From Apiospora phragmitis (taxonomy: Eukaryota; Ascomycota; Sordariomycetes; Amphisphaeriales; Apiosporaceae), in the NCBI GenBank assembly GCA_038363925.1, contig JAQQWL010000002.1:5208001-5272000 (forward strand): DNA of 64,000 nucleotides, in the 5' to 3' direction. Shown piece by piece: positions 1-11,584 of this stretch. Numbering within the stretch: the stretch's first letter is position 1; the number at the start of each line of letters is the position of its first letter. The notes under the pieces were generated by a model. It did no database searches. It was not told the origin of the DNA and was given only the letters and a program-made list of their open reading frames with translations. A program made the position numbers and the translations under genes.

Positions 1-6
1 GCCGAA

Positions 7-147
7 TAGCAACGCGCTGCCGAGGACGCTCTCTCCGAGGAGCGACGCCAGGATCGAGAGAGAAGATTGGAAGTTCTAGAGGCGAAGATCGCTGGCTTCC
101 AGAAAGCCCAGGAGCAGTGGACTCAGCTGGAAACCTTTTATGCCTAG
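7..147 (+). pseudogene. Possible 3' end of a coiled-coil gene
   Basis: From position 10 a frame reads 45 charged residues rich in Glu, Arg and Gln, with heptad-like spacing (motifs such as 'EERRQDRERRLEVLEAKI'), ending in TAG at 145-147. A TAG at 7-9 sits in the same frame just upstream, where CAG (Gln) would fit, so either this is the tail of a decayed gene entering from outside the window or an exon begins here. Coiled-coil tails of this kind occur in fungal transposases and gag-like proteins, but the piece is too short to assign. Low confidence. Confidence 0.22.
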
Positions 148-1378
148 AACACATCGCCGCGATGATAGGCGGGATTGGGATTTCTCTGCTGGCGGGCCTT
201 GAACTACCTTTCGACGCATAGTCGAAGAGAACATTTGGCCCGGTGATGGCGTTGGGCGAGCGCTAGAAGTTCGAGCAACTCGCTGAGCATCTGCACAGCG
301 GCGCAGGAAGCTCAATGGCCGGTGGTAGAGGTCGCCGTATGAACCCAGCTTACTTCCTGGAACGCGAGGACACGTATCGGCTTGAGGGGCAGTCGTACGA
401 CACAAATGGGAAGGCGATCGGTTTGGCTCGCCAAGAGGCGTGATGCAGACGAATACCGGAAGCTTTTATCATCCTGCACCACCTCAAGGACTTCACCAGA
501 GTGTCGAAATAATTAGTGTAAAAAATGGAATGGGGAAACCACAGCTCATGATAAATTGACAATACAACTCGGTCTTCGACTACAACCAGTCACCATCTAG
601 GTCGATTCAGGGGAATAGGGGTAACATCAGTAAATGCATATATCTTTTTGGTGTATATTAGAAATAAAAGAGGGTCTCCGCCAGATGAGAACATTGATGA
701 CTTGGCCCCGACAATTGCAGGCATACAACGTCTCTGGGCCATGATACTGAAATATCGTGCATGTTCTGCTAGATTGCTCAAACTTGCGTTATGGTGTAGC
801 ATATCAAAGTGATCAGTGTTGTCTTGCGCTCAGGTCAATCCCGCCAAACAGCTACCCGAAGAAGTAGCAAATCCTGGCCACGTACATCGCAGACCATATA
901 GAGACACGTCAAGTTAAACGGAATGCTTCAGATTTATCTAAGGCTACCCCTGAAGAGCCTACCAATATTGGCGAAATGCGCTTCATCTAATGCTGCCTAC
1001 TTTCTCATGTTTGTATTCAGAAGAGCTCTCGCTAAACCTCGAGCGGCTGGCTGCATGTCCGAACCACACGTGGCTAAAAGTAGCAAGCAAGCAACCTGTC
1101 GATACCCGTCTGCAGCTGATCGATCCATCCCTGTTTCCCGAACGGGATATTGCTGCTTTCGTTGATCTGCAACGCAGCTCCCGGACGGATGCGCTCGCTG
1201 TTGAACAATGCTGGCATAAAGATGCAGGGACTTCCTTCCTTGCATACTCCACGCTGGGCATAAGTAAGAGGCAGGGCCAGTGCCAATGTCACATGCCCAA
1301 TAACCTGATACTACGTCTCTCAAGTCACACACCGTGCCCTCAATCATCAATTTGATCAAGACTAGTTCACATAATTCT
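148..1378. other. Intergenic, nothing recognised
   Basis: Only short overlapping frames without family resemblance, on both strands. No RNA gene, repeat or transposon end was recognised here. Confidence 0.5.
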
Positions 1379-3325
1379 TCAGGTAGCCGGAGGCGGAGGA
1401 GCAGAAGATCCCTTCCCATCTGCAGCATTGGCCCCATCCTTGCCACCACCGCCGCCGCGTCTACCCCGACCACCCCTTCCCCGCTTGGGTTTCTCCGAGG
1501 TAGTTGGCGTCGTAGCGGTCGCAGCCGGCGCCTCAGGAGCAGCCTTCTCCGGCGGCGTCGTCGATTGGGCGGCAGCCGCAGGTGTCGTGGCACCGGGAGT
1601 AGCGGTAGCAGCGGGTTTCTTGTCCTTCCTCTCCAGGACCTGGACGGTGCCTTGGGCGATCGTGACCGGACTGGCCGCAATGGCTTTGGCGAGTGCCGCA
1701 GCGTCCCCAAAGTCGACATAGGCAAAGCCCTTGCGCTTGTCGATCTCGACAAAGGTGACCGACCCAAAAGTCTCCATGGACTGTTTTAGTAGCTGCTCGG
1801 TGACTCCTTGGGACGGGTTGGCATGCTTGACGAAGGCGCGCGTGGCTCCGGCCGCCGGTTGAGCCGCGCCTTTCTTCTGAGACTGGTTCGCTTTGGACGA
1901 TACAGCACCCTTTCCACCCGAGGCAGCTTTAGGACCGGTAGGCGGTGCCGGCGTCGCGCTTGAGGCCGTCGAGCTCTGGGCTGGCGTAGCAGGTGATGCG
2001 GAGCTGGTCGGGGTAGGTTCTTCTTTCTTGGTGTTTTCCTTCTTGAGGAGAATGATGGGTACGGTGGTGGGCTTGGAGGTCTCAGCAGCGGGTTTGCCCT
2101 TATTGGGCTCCGTTGCGGCAGCAGCTTTGCCTTTGCCTCGTGATCGTCGCGAGCCCTCAGTGCTCTGAACTTTGGGTCCGGTAGGCACTGCAGATTCTTC
2201 CTTCTCAGCGTTCTTGCCCTTTCTATCCTTCTCCCTCTCTTTGCCCTTATCCTTCGGCTTCTCCTCCTCTTTTTCAGGGGATTTGGCGGGCTCAGGCTTG
2301 GTGGTGGGTTCCGCCTTAGCGGCGTCCTGACGGGCTCTTCTATGAGCGCTGCCCGGCGAAAGACCGAGATCTCGTTGCAGGAGCTTGGCCGCCGCGGCTA
2401 TGCCCGCGCGCCTGCTTTTTGGAGCTCCGCCTTCGTCGGCCGTCTTGCTCGTAGCCATCTGGTCGGCGACAGCATTGGCTGCTTCCGCCGCCTCTTGCTG
2501 GGCTGCCTTCTTCGTCATGATCTTGACGGGCTGCTTGTCCTTCTCTTTGCCCTTGTCAGATGCCTTCTCCGTCTTCTCCGAGGACTTGGATGATTCTTTC
2601 CCTTTGCCCTTCTTCTTGCTGTCATCGCCATCCTTATTCTTGCCAACGCCCGAAGACTCCTGGCGAGCGTGCTGCTTCGCGCTCTTAGCAGCAGCGGCTT
2701 CCTTGGCCTTGGCCTCCTTCTCCTTGATAAAGGTGACCAAGGGAGTACTAGTCACCTTGGGCTTGTCCTTCGCGGCATCGTCGTCGGCACCGGTTTCGGC
2801 GTCTCGGATGCTCGTGATGGGTTCTGTCAATTGCTGTAGGAAGGCCATGTATGTCGGATCTGTGTCAATGGTGCCCTGTCTGGGGTCAATGCGGGCCTTG
2901 CCCATGGCGACCTTCCCGAATTCAGCGACGACAAGTTCGGGTGGCGCCCGGAGGCAAGGGTCATTGAATGTTTCCTTCGCATCTTGCCATATTCCCGGGG
3001 TTCGGACGAGCTGTTGGAGAGCTGCAAACTCCTGCGTGGCATCGATGAGGCGAAGGTAGACTGTGGCGGGCTTCGATTCCTTGAAGGGGCCATTTGCGAC
3101 TTTGCCGGCGTCGAAGCGAACCCAGTCGACCTTGCCGCTGTCCACCTTCCATTCGTCGCCCAGGATGCTCCAACACTCGTCTGCCGTCATTCCAGGTGGA
3201 AGACGGCGGATCTTGACCTTTTTGCTGGTAGCCGGAGCCTTTGTCCTCTTGGGAACGTCGGATTTCCCTGCATTGTCTGTCGCGCCGGTGCCATTGGCTT
3301 TTCGCGAGGTCGCCACCGAAGCCAT
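1379..3325 (-). CDS. upf3: UPF3-like nonsense-mediated mRNA decay factor
   Basis: Intronless 648-residue protein. Residues about 36-190 match the Smg4/UPF3 domain (it opens with 'KVKIRRLPPGMTADECW', the usual start of this RNA-recognition-like fold), which bridges UPF2 and the exon junction or terminating ribosome in nonsense-mediated decay. A long Lys/Glu/Ala-rich disordered region follows (about 195-490). A second, canonical-looking RRM lies near residues 494-566, with an RNP2-like 'AFVKHA' and RNP1-like 'KGFAYVDF', then a Pro/Ala linker, a short RGG-type run and a Pro-rich end. The start was chosen because the UPF3 domain begins shortly after it and the frame has no other good upstream Met. 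The gene is head-to-head with the phosphatase gene at 4300, about 970 bp apart. Family assignment is firm; the role of the C-terminal RRM is inference. Confidence 0.9.
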   Translation of the reverse strand: MASVATSRKANGTGATDNAGKSDVPKRTKAPATSKKVKIRRLPPGMTADECWSILGDEWKVDSGKVDWVRFDAGKVANGPFKESKPATVYLRLIDATQEFAALQQLVRTPGIWQDAKETFNDPCLRAPPELVVAEFGKVAMGKARIDPRQGTIDTDPTYMAFLQQLTEPITSIRDAETGADDDAAKDKPKVTSTPLVTFIKEKEAKAKEAAAAKSAKQHARQESSGVGKNKDGDDSKKKGKGKESSKSSEKTEKASDKGKEKDKQPVKIMTKKAAQQEAAEAANAVADQMATSKTADEGGAPKSRRAGIAAAAKLLQRDLGLSPGSAHRRARQDAAKAEPTTKPEPAKSPEKEEEKPKDKGKEREKDRKGKNAEKEESAVPTGPKVQSTEGSRRSRGKGKAAAATEPNKGKPAAETSKPTTVPIILLKKENTKKEEPTPTSSASPATPAQSSTASSATPAPPTGPKAASGGKGAVSSKANQSQKKGAAQPAAGATRAFVKHANPSQGVTEQLLKQSMETFGSVTFVEIDKRKGFAYVDFGDAAALAKAIAASPVTIAQGTVQVLERKDKKPAATATPGATTPAAAAQSTTPPEKAAPEAPAATATTPTTSEKPKRGRGGRGRRGGGGGKDGANAADGKGSSAPPPPAT

Positions 3326-4299
3326 GGTGGGTGTTGTGCGGTGGTTGTTGCGCTTGGAGGGAATGTTGGTTGGGTGGGCGCAGTCGGGAATCGGAAGAAT
3401 CGGGGTTTATTGGGCGGAAATTAATGCTACGGCGGCACGTCGAGAAAAAAAGGCTGGGTCGATGTGAGGGTCAATGTCATGGTTCGGAAAGCGCAGCGGC
3501 TTCACCATGGAGTGGCGATGAAAGAATGTCTTGGAAAAAGACTTGGGTCAGTTTGGTGCAACCATGAGGGGGTTTAGGGATTAAACCAGGCGTACAGTGG
3601 TGGGAGCGAACTTCGTCCCCATCCGTTTCAGTGAGTCGGCAGACGACAATCCAGCCCGAAAATCGCAGGTCCAACTCCAGTTGCAGTTTAGAGTGGAAAT
3701 ATGGTTGTACTCTTTCTTGAGGCTGCAGATGCAGAGGTGCGATGCAGGTGTCACAGACAGATCAGATAGAGAGGAAATGCAAAATGGCCTCGTCGGCTCC
3801 CCCCACCATTAGAACGGGAATGGCAGTGATGCATTCCACCGGGACGGATACGGGAATACGGGAAGCACATGGCAGTTCGAGCCCGGGGAGTGGATCCTTG
3901 GGATCTCTCTTTTCCTGGGCTTTGATCAGCAGCAATCCAGTCCGTCATCGCTGGGCTTCAATGGCTGGTTGGCCACTCAAGCCACTGCACTCACTGGTTG
4001 GCCTTGTCCTCCTTTAGTAAGCAGCAACCACAACGACTAACCCAACCGGGAAGGTGGTGACCTCTGGCAGTCTTGAACGCTGGCACCCCCTTCATCCACC
4101 TTTCGGGCTTATCCAGGCCGGATCAATGACTTGACTGGACATAACTCGAGCTGGCCTATGTACAGTCACGTCGTCGGTGCTTCAACCCAAAATCCTCCCA
4201 CTTCTAAAGCGGGGGCACCTGGACACCTTCCAATCCCAGCAATTTGAACCCTACCTAACTCATTCGTATTAACACCACGAACCGTAACCTCCAGCGACC
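3326..4299. promoter_or_regulatory. Divergent promoter region of upf3 and ppg1
   Basis: A 974-bp spacer between two head-to-head genes, with no credible ORF. It should hold both promoters and 5' UTRs. The stretch just before 4300 is C/T- and A/C-rich, as is common near fungal transcription starts. No clear TATA box was seen. Confidence 0.45.
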
Positions 4300-5679
4300 A
4301 TGCCCGCCCGACCCGGTGTGCCCAAGCCTGGCCCGGCGAAGCTGCGACCCGGAGCTGGCCTTGACGAGTGGCTCGAAGAGGCCAAGCAATGCCACTACCT
4401 GCCCGAGCCGGTCATGAAGGAGCTTTGCGAAATTGTTAAGGAGGTCTTGATGGAGGGTATGCTGCGCCGCCGCCAGATTGCCCCTCTACGTTATTTGCCT
4501 GACACGCGTACCACAGAAAGCAACATCCAGCCCGTCGTGACCCCCGTGACCATATGCGGCGACATCCACGGCCAGTTTTACGATCTGCTCGAGCTCTTCC
4601 GCGTCAGCGGCGGCATGCCCGGCGAGCCCGCCCTCGACCCCCCACTGAGCGCCAAGCCCGTCATCACGGCCGACATGATTGAGCCTCCTACCACGATTAC
4701 GAAACCGAAGCTGAAGAAGAAGATCAAAAGCACGGAAGAGGTACCCAAGGCAGAGGGCGACGAGTCGATCACGGCCATTGATGAAGAGGACGATGATGCG
4801 ACGGAGGTTATGAACTCTTCGCAACCCGAGATTACCCCACCTGTCAACAATGCCGACACACGCTTCGTTTTCTTGGGCGACTTCGTGGACCGCGGTTACT
4901 TTAGCCTGGAGACCTTTGCCTTGCTGATGTGTTTGAAGGCCAAGTATGTTGCCTTGTCCACTCCGATCACTCTGATGCTGCTTATACTGACAAGAAAACA
5001 ATAGATACCCGGACCGGATAGTGCTTGTCCGCGGAAACCACGAGTCGAGACAAATCACCCAAGTATACGGTTTCTACGAAGAATGCCAACAGAAATACGG
5101 CAATGCATCTGTCTGGAAGGCTTGCTGTCAAGTTTTCGACTTCCTCGTACTGGCAGCGATTGTCGACGGGGAGATCCTCTGCGTTCACGGCGGTTTGAGT
5201 CCCGAAATTAGAACCATCGACCAGATCCGGGTGGTCGCGCGTGCCCAGGAAATTCCTCATGAGGGAGCTTTCTGCGATCTCGTCTGGAGCGACCCCGAAG
5301 ACGTCGAGACATGGGCCATCAGCCCTCGCGGCGCAGGATGGCTCTTCGGTGATAAGGTGGCTACCGAATTCAATCATGTCAATGGCCTCAAGCTCATTGC
5401 CCGCGCTCACCAGCTTGTCAACGAGGGCTACAAGGTACGTTATGATTACCCATGGGACCAAGACGGGCAGACTGACATTTCTTTCAGTACCATTTCCCAC
5501 AAAACTCGGTGGTCACGGTGTGGTCTGCGCCGAACTACTGCTACCGCTGTGGCAACGTAGCGTCCATCATGACGGTTGACAGGAATCTGGATCCGAAGTT
5601 CAGCATCTTCTCGGCCGTCCCTGACGATATGCGTCACGTTCCGGCGGGCCGGAGGGGCCCCTCGGACTACTTTTTGTAA
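4300..5679 (+). CDS. ppg1: PPG1-type PP2A-like Ser/Thr phosphatase catalytic subunit
   Basis: Three exons: 4300-4943, 5005-5434 and 5488-5679. The two introns (4944-5004, 5435-5487) have GTATGT and GTACGT donors and ATAG and TCAG acceptors, and the 421-residue product stays in frame. Metallophosphatase motifs are all present: GDIHG (residues 87-91), GDFVDRG (193-199), GNHE (225-228), and the later HGG and His-containing motifs. The C terminus ends in DYFL, the PP2A-family tail that can be methylated on Leu. An insert of about 80 residues (roughly 106-186, Lys- then Asp/Glu-rich) separates the first two metal motifs, as known for filamentous-fungal Ppg1 but not PP2A, PP4 or PP6 core enzymes. 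In fungi Ppg1 is linked to STRIPAK-type signalling, development and stress responses (family knowledge). Confidence 0.9.
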
Positions 5680-7798
5680 GATGTTTTGTACGGATGAGCA
5701 TGAAATGATACCACCGACGGCGTTTTGGGTTCTCTTGGTTTGACGTGGATAGCCCTAGGTACTTACGTAGGTACGTGACTGATGAGGGTTGGCCCACCAC
5801 GCTGGGGTTTACGCCCTGATGCCATGCTGGATATACATATCCCCCATAGAACCTCCTGGAAAGGTGCCGGCAGCACAGGCGTAAACAGCGTTTGTACATT
5901 ATAGATCAGGATATAGGTCGCCGAGCTTCGGTGAAGCGGAACGGCGGCGAACGTGATGCCTTTATGCCACAGAATCAGAAACTGCACCAGACCCCAGCAT
6001 CATCTGTGATGAAGACGATCACTAGTGGCTTTTTTTTTTTTTTTTTTCTTTCTTCTCTCTTCTCTTTTCTTTGTTTCTCCAGCTGGCCAGAATTCTTGTT
6101 CTTTCCTGTGGGATCTTTGCCAACTCGACCTTTGCTATGGCCGCTGGCCGTCCCCAAGTCTGCCCATGAATAGGTCTACAATCAGGGCAAAGATTCTAGG
6201 CCTTCTTTTGGTGCACGAAGGAGTGGGATTACGGAGTAGCTGCAAGGTACAATTTACCAATGCCGGCGGCACTCCTCGGCATCAAGCTCGTACCACATGT
6301 GCACACAACATCGGTTAGATGGCACTTGCCTGCTTGCATCGCACACCGGCAAAGCTGGAAGAGGTTCGAATCCCTCTTCGAGGTCGCATCGATGATGGCA
6401 TTGATCTAATATTGCCGGTAGTGGACCACGGGCGGTGGATATGAAAAATACCACCTGCCCCAACAGCACTGCACAATGGGTGCACCTTGCAAGGGCCCAG
6501 CGGCACCACAATCAGCAGTCTATCGATCAATCGTCTCTCGATGATCGTGGATATATTTCCTATCGGTGTGAGGGGGGATTTGCAGTGTCACCGCTATATG
6601 TAGTTGTTCTACAGTACTCTATCTTCTTTTTCAGCTTGTGTTGCTTTTGTGTCTTGATTGGTTACTCATCTCAAAGTGCTAAGAGCTGCAGGTCGCTGCA
6701 TCAATATACGGGTGGAGGTGGGTGGTTCGCTGTCCGCCCAGCTCAGCAGGCAGGCGAACACGGGCGTGACGGCTAGGCGGCCAACGGGCTTTTAGGCCCA
6801 TCTCTCAAAGGACGCTAGCTGGCAACGGTCCACTAATCCATCCGATTCTATTCTGGGCAATTCCCACCAATGACCGATATTATCCGCTAACGAACGAACA
6901 GCAACAACAATGCAAAGCTTGGAAGCTCTTGATGAGTCCTTTCTCTCTTCGAAAAGAACAAACACGAGAAAGATCTGACAGTCGTCCCGTATCTGGTAAT
7001 TCCCCGTGAGATGAATCGGTACGATGCATAATGTCCATGGCCCAAAGCAATCTAAGCGTGCTGGGCATGTGTGCCTGAGTGCCGTCGGATTGAGCGGGGA
7101 TCTTCCTGGGGGGTTTGCTTGGCGGGACGATCCCCGGCTATGCCTTTTGCCATTGATTTCTGCAGTGTGTCCTAGCATAACTTTCAGTCTTAGTGCAACC
7201 GGAATACGAGATCTCGCGCGTAGCCGGGTAACATTGGCTCTGCCTTTTGACATATTAAGTTGCTACATATGTCACAACTTGATCCATAATAAGTAAAGGA
7301 TGTCCCGTCCACCACACCGATACTTGTCCTGCGGCCCCTGTCTGCTTGGCCCGCTATGTGCCGCCTGCGCTCTTTTCTACCGTGTTGTTGTCGATTTGTC
7401 GATTTGGTCTCCGTCACCCGACAGCCCTAGGCCCGTATCCTCGTATTTACCGATTTTTGCCCCAGTGCGGAGACAGCCCAGCAACCCGCTTAAAGCTTTC
7501 CTAACTGCTAACAGCTGAGCTGAACGGCCCCCGCCTCGTATGAGGTGTCCGTGTGTACCTGTCTTGTCTTATGACATTGGTATGCGTCGGTGGCTGGCAG
7601 GCAGGCATCGAGGGTTCCAGGGATGCTAGGAAGGGACCGATGCCGAAATATCCTTTAGTGCAACTATACTCCGAGTGCCCCTCTCTCTCTTGTCCATGGC
7701 TGGATGGCCAAGGCCGGACCATAGTAGCCTATGTATGCAGAGGAGGTGTAGGCCTCGGTGGACACCATGCCAGCAGATACATAGTGATCCAAGCCGTC
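5680..7798. other. Long intergenic stretch with an 18-T tract
   Basis: About 2.1 kb without a credible gene. A run of 18 T at 6030-6047 leads into a C/T-only tract to about 6080, which could help define a terminator or a promoter. The short frames here lack codon bias and family resemblance. Confidence 0.5.
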
Positions 7799-7805
7799 TA
7801 TAAAG
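7799..7805 (+). promoter_or_regulatory. TATA box of the BYS1-type gene
   Basis: TATAAAG lies about 159 bp upstream of the ATG at 7958, followed by a C/A-rich, purine-poor leader containing CACC and ACTCAC runs. This is the normal arrangement for a strongly expressed fungal secreted-protein gene. Confidence 0.6.
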
Positions 7806-7957
7806 GAAGCGGCCTTCCTGCCCTTCGAGAATACAGAAAGAAGACCACCAACTCACTCACCTCCAGTCATCGTTCATACTACATCCTCCCACCTACTACT
7901 ACTCTTAATAACCACCACTCTCTCACAAACCACACAACCCCCAAACCAACCATCACG

Positions 7958-8520
7958 ATGCAGTACTCCACCATCTTCGCCGCGGCCACCGCCCTGTTCG
8001 CCTCCGCCGCCACGGCCCAGAACACCGGCTTCGCCGACGTCAAGAACAACTGCGACTTCCCCGTCTACGTCCAGTCCTTCCCCTTCGACGGCTCCGCCCC
8101 GGGCCCCTTGACCACCCTGGCCAAGAACGGCGGCAGCTTCGCCGAGAAGTTCCGCACCGCCGGCTCCACCGTCAAGATCGCCACCACCAAGACCCTCGAC
8201 GGCCCCCTCTTCTTCGGCTACTCCTTCTCCAACAACCCGGACTACGCTTACTACGAGTTCAGCACGTAAGTTTTTGCTCTTCTCTCTCTCTCTCTTCATC
8301 TCTTCACCCCTGGGAAGTATAATAGAGAACATCCACTAACAAACACAACAGTGAGTGGGGCAACCCCTTCGCCAAGTACCCCAACATGCTCACCCCCGGC
8401 GATGGCTGCGAGCTCTTCGACTGCGACGCCAACGCCGCCGACTGCTACAGCACCCTCCAGAAGAAGCGCGTCTACGGCTGCCCTCTTCCCCTCAACGTCA
8501 CCGCCGAGCTCTGCACTTAA
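7958..8520 (+). CDS. BYS1-domain small secreted protein
   Basis: Two exons, 7958-8265 and 8352-8520, joined across an 86-bp GTAAGT..ACAG intron to give 158 residues. The first 20 residues are a signal peptide ending near 'SAATAQ'. The mature part starts with a conserved Asn-Cys pair ('VKNNCDFPVYVQSFPFDG') and carries six cysteines after the signal, as in the BYS1 (yeast-phase-specific protein 1) family, whose fold is thaumatin-like. Codon use is strongly biased to C-ending codons, which with the TATA box suggests high expression. Function of the family is not established; members are secreted and often induced during growth-form change or host contact. The frame upstream of the ATG is open by chance; the signal peptide fixes the start. 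Confidence 0.85.
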
Positions 8521-9061
8521 GCGTTTGGTTCCGATGACTATGACTTTTATGATCTGGAAAGCTTCTCCTCTCCATCTCACGTGACCTGAAAGACGGAACA
8601 GGGGGCAGAGGAGGGGCACACCTTTATGAATAATGTTATACATGTATCAGGCATCTTACAAGATGCATCTATAATACTTTAACAATAATACGAAATACTA
8701 CAATCCAATCCAAATAGCTTCTATTGATTTGTGTGAATGATTTGATGTCTTCGCGGCTACATATTTAGCAGCTTTGATAATTGACCGCAACCCTCAATAA
8801 GTGAACCACTTCTGTCCCTCTACGCCAGTCATCACCGATACAGCTCGCCCACCACCGGCGGTGAAATGAAAGTCTCTTCCGTCGCGAAAGTCAGGTGCAG
8901 CTCCTCCTGTCCCGTTTCCATCACTGCATCGCGGAGCCCAGGGATTAGCGCTGAGATCGACGAGTACATCGTGCTCGTTATCTTGCACGGTCCCGTCTCC
9001 CAACTCCGAAGCGGTACTACTTCGCGTCATCGTTGTGCTGCGAGGATGGTCTTGGGGAGGT
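8521..9061. other. Intergenic, includes the displaced 3' end of the gene at 15254
   Basis: The left part is an AT-rich 3' flank of the BYS1-type gene. The right end (9027-9061) is the piece that, before the retrotransposon inserted, continued the minus-strand gene now ending at 15254: removing the element restores that frame to a TGA at 9027-9029. A 78-residue minus-strand frame (8794-9030) also exists and might be part of the same old locus, but that is unproven. Confidence 0.4.
9057..9061. repeat. Target-site duplication GAGGT, left copy
   Basis: GAGGT directly precedes the TG of the left LTR and is repeated at 15260-15264 directly after the CA of the right LTR. Five base pairs is the expected duplication for LTR retrotransposon integrase. 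Confidence 0.9.
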
Positions 9062-9273
9062 TGTTGGAACAGCAGGAACTAAGGTTTTCCATATTACTCT
9101 AAAAGGGGTGCCACGTGCCTACGCGCACGAACCCCTTTTTAGTTTTATTAAGAGGGGTATACGATACCCCTCGTAGCTCGTATTAAAGATAGATATAAAT
9201 AATAAAATATAGTAATATAACCTCGATTAAACTCGAAATTTATTTATATATATATACGAAAGCTTATTTAATA
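9062..9273 (+). repeat. Left LTR (212 bp)
   Basis: Starts TGTTGG and ends TTAATA, which is TTAACA with one C-to-T change. It aligns end to end with 15048-15259 at the same length. Differences are almost all C/T or G/A. The outer (left) third keeps the GC-rich version, such as 'GGGGTGCCACGTGCC', while the inner (right) third is AT-converted. Confidence 0.93.
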
Positions 9274-11584
9274 TTAATTAATAATTATACGAGGTAATTA
9301 TAAATTAATAAGAGTAAAGAGACGGTTTTACGCCCTTATCGACGTAAGGGCGACCGTGCTAAAGAGCCTCGAGAATTTCCGCCTATTAGAGATTCGGAGG
9401 AACCCCTTTTCCCGAGTATATATTATAGGGAGGAGACTAGATTCCGAATTATACGCGAGACTAGCTAGGCTATATATAACTATATACTTAAATAACCCTG
9501 TCGTACGATCTGTAAAATAATAACCCCTATTAAAATAGAATCGATCGCGGTCGGCGAATCGAGATCGAGCTTAGACGTATCGAACCTAGACAGACCGATA
9601 ACTTTAAACCTCGAACTACTTATATATAAAAAAGTTTCTTAAAATACCGGGATTTTTTTAATAGTTTAAAAAAGAAAACGTTAACCTCGTTTTTTAAAAA
9701 CTCGAACCTTTAAATATATTTTTTAAAAAAGAAACGTTAACCTCGTTTTTTAAAAACTCGAACCTTTAAATATATTTTTTTAAAAAAATAATACCCGAAC
9801 TATTTACGATATACTTTATATAATACTTTTTAAAATATTATATATTAAAAATAAAAAGGCCCTCCTTTTAAAAATCGTTTAACGAATTTAATAAATAAAC
9901 CGAGTACTAGTTCGGTTAAATTAATTATACGTTTTAAAAAAAGCTTTTTAATTATTTTAAAAAATACGAAGTCGATATATTAATAAATAAATCTTTTAAA
10001 ACTAAGCTTATAAGCTTAATATTACCGGCCGTTCTTATATAATAATAAGACCTACCGATAAAACCGACTTCGAAAACTCGAAAAAAGGATATTTTATACT
10101 CTTCTCGAGAATAAATAATTAAATAACCGCCGCCTAAACGAGAAACACCCGGTTTTTATACGGAGTAATTATTTATAATATTACGGGACACTTTAGGCCC
10201 GATGTTTAACCCTAGATTTATAAGCACTTAAACGTTATAAAATATCGTCCTTTTTTTTCTCCGACTTCGGTACCGCCGGACTAGACCGTACGATTATCTA
10301 GTCTAGCATATATTACAAAGTACGATATCCCTCTAAGCCGAGCTATTTATAACGGTAAAATTGATCAAAATAAGGTCGTTACCTTTTTAAAAGTATAAAA
10401 AGGAAAAAAACTATACCGGTAAGTTATATAATATTTTTTATAATAAAATATACCGACGGCTAAATATATTAAAAAACTAATACTATATAATCTTCCCGGA
10501 TATTCTTTGTAGCCGTGCGGAGGTATTTTATTTTAATTATATCGGACTCGAAAAGAAAGAAAACGAGATATACTACTTTATAAACTCGTACTTTAATATA
10601 ATAATAAATTACGTGTAATATTTTACGGATTAAATAATAACTTTTTTTATATAAATAAAAAGTAAAAACGTTAAAAAATAACTTATCGAGGTTTTAAAAA
10701 TCCTGTTAAATAAGCTCTAATTTATATAACGAGCCTTTAAAAAGGGATTCGAAGGAGAGATCGCTTTTTATACCTTAGTCGTACGAGCCTGCCGAGGAGT
10801 TTTAAAGCTTATACCGGCCCTTATTAATTAGAAGTTAATATACGAAGCGTTATTTTTAAACCTTTGCGTATCGCTAAATATAATAACGGATTAAAAGTTA
10901 TTAAAATAATATTTAATAAAGGAATTATATCGAAACCCGGCTATAAATACGTATTTAATTAATAAACGGTTTATAAATAATTATATAAAAAGAAACTAAC
11001 TAGCTTATAATAATAGATTATCGTATAATAGCCGACTACTAAGACAAGACAAGAATTAGCGACCTATAAATATGTTTCGACCTAGGCTATCGTATGGGAA
11101 TTAGCAGTTCGAACGAGGAACCTGCCGAATCTACTATAAGTAAAGCTATTAGTTAATAAACTACCTAGCCGAAAAACGAACTCGTATAATAACCTAATAC
11201 CTCTAAACGTATAATAACGTTGGACAAGAAATCCTTACCTAAAACGAATACGAGGATTTCGTCCAAAATTAGGAAAGGAAAAAAAGAGGAGTTAAAAAAC
11301 GACGAAAAGAAATATAATTATTTTAATTTAGAAAACGTACGACAAGGCATTACTTATTTAACGGACGCCGCGTTCTATTACCGGCTTATTAGCGAGGATA
11401 TCTATTTTTCGAAAGCTACCGTATAAGCTAACTAATTTAACCTTAATAGCCCGTATAGCTAGACTTACTAAGGAGAGCTTTAGGATACCGGCGCCGCCCT
11501 GCTTTTAATAGTCGGAAAGCCTTAGGCAGAGGCTTACGTACGAGAGAACCTAGATGTACGAATCGACTAGACCCCGGGGAGCGC

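Noticed and set aside
6030..6080. T18 and C/T tract as a transposon poly(A) or LINE end
   Set aside because: No coding remnant, target duplication or second copy accompanies it; a plain pyrimidine tract is enough.
6300..6390. Possible tRNA, from GGTTCGAATCC at 6363-6373
   Set aside because: The T-arm-like sequence is there, but no matching acceptor stem, D-arm or anticodon arm could be folded upstream.
11220..11426. 68-codon ORF inside the retrotransposon
   Set aside because: A chance opening in AT-mutated polyprotein sequence, with many stops on both sides; treated as part of the element, not a gene.
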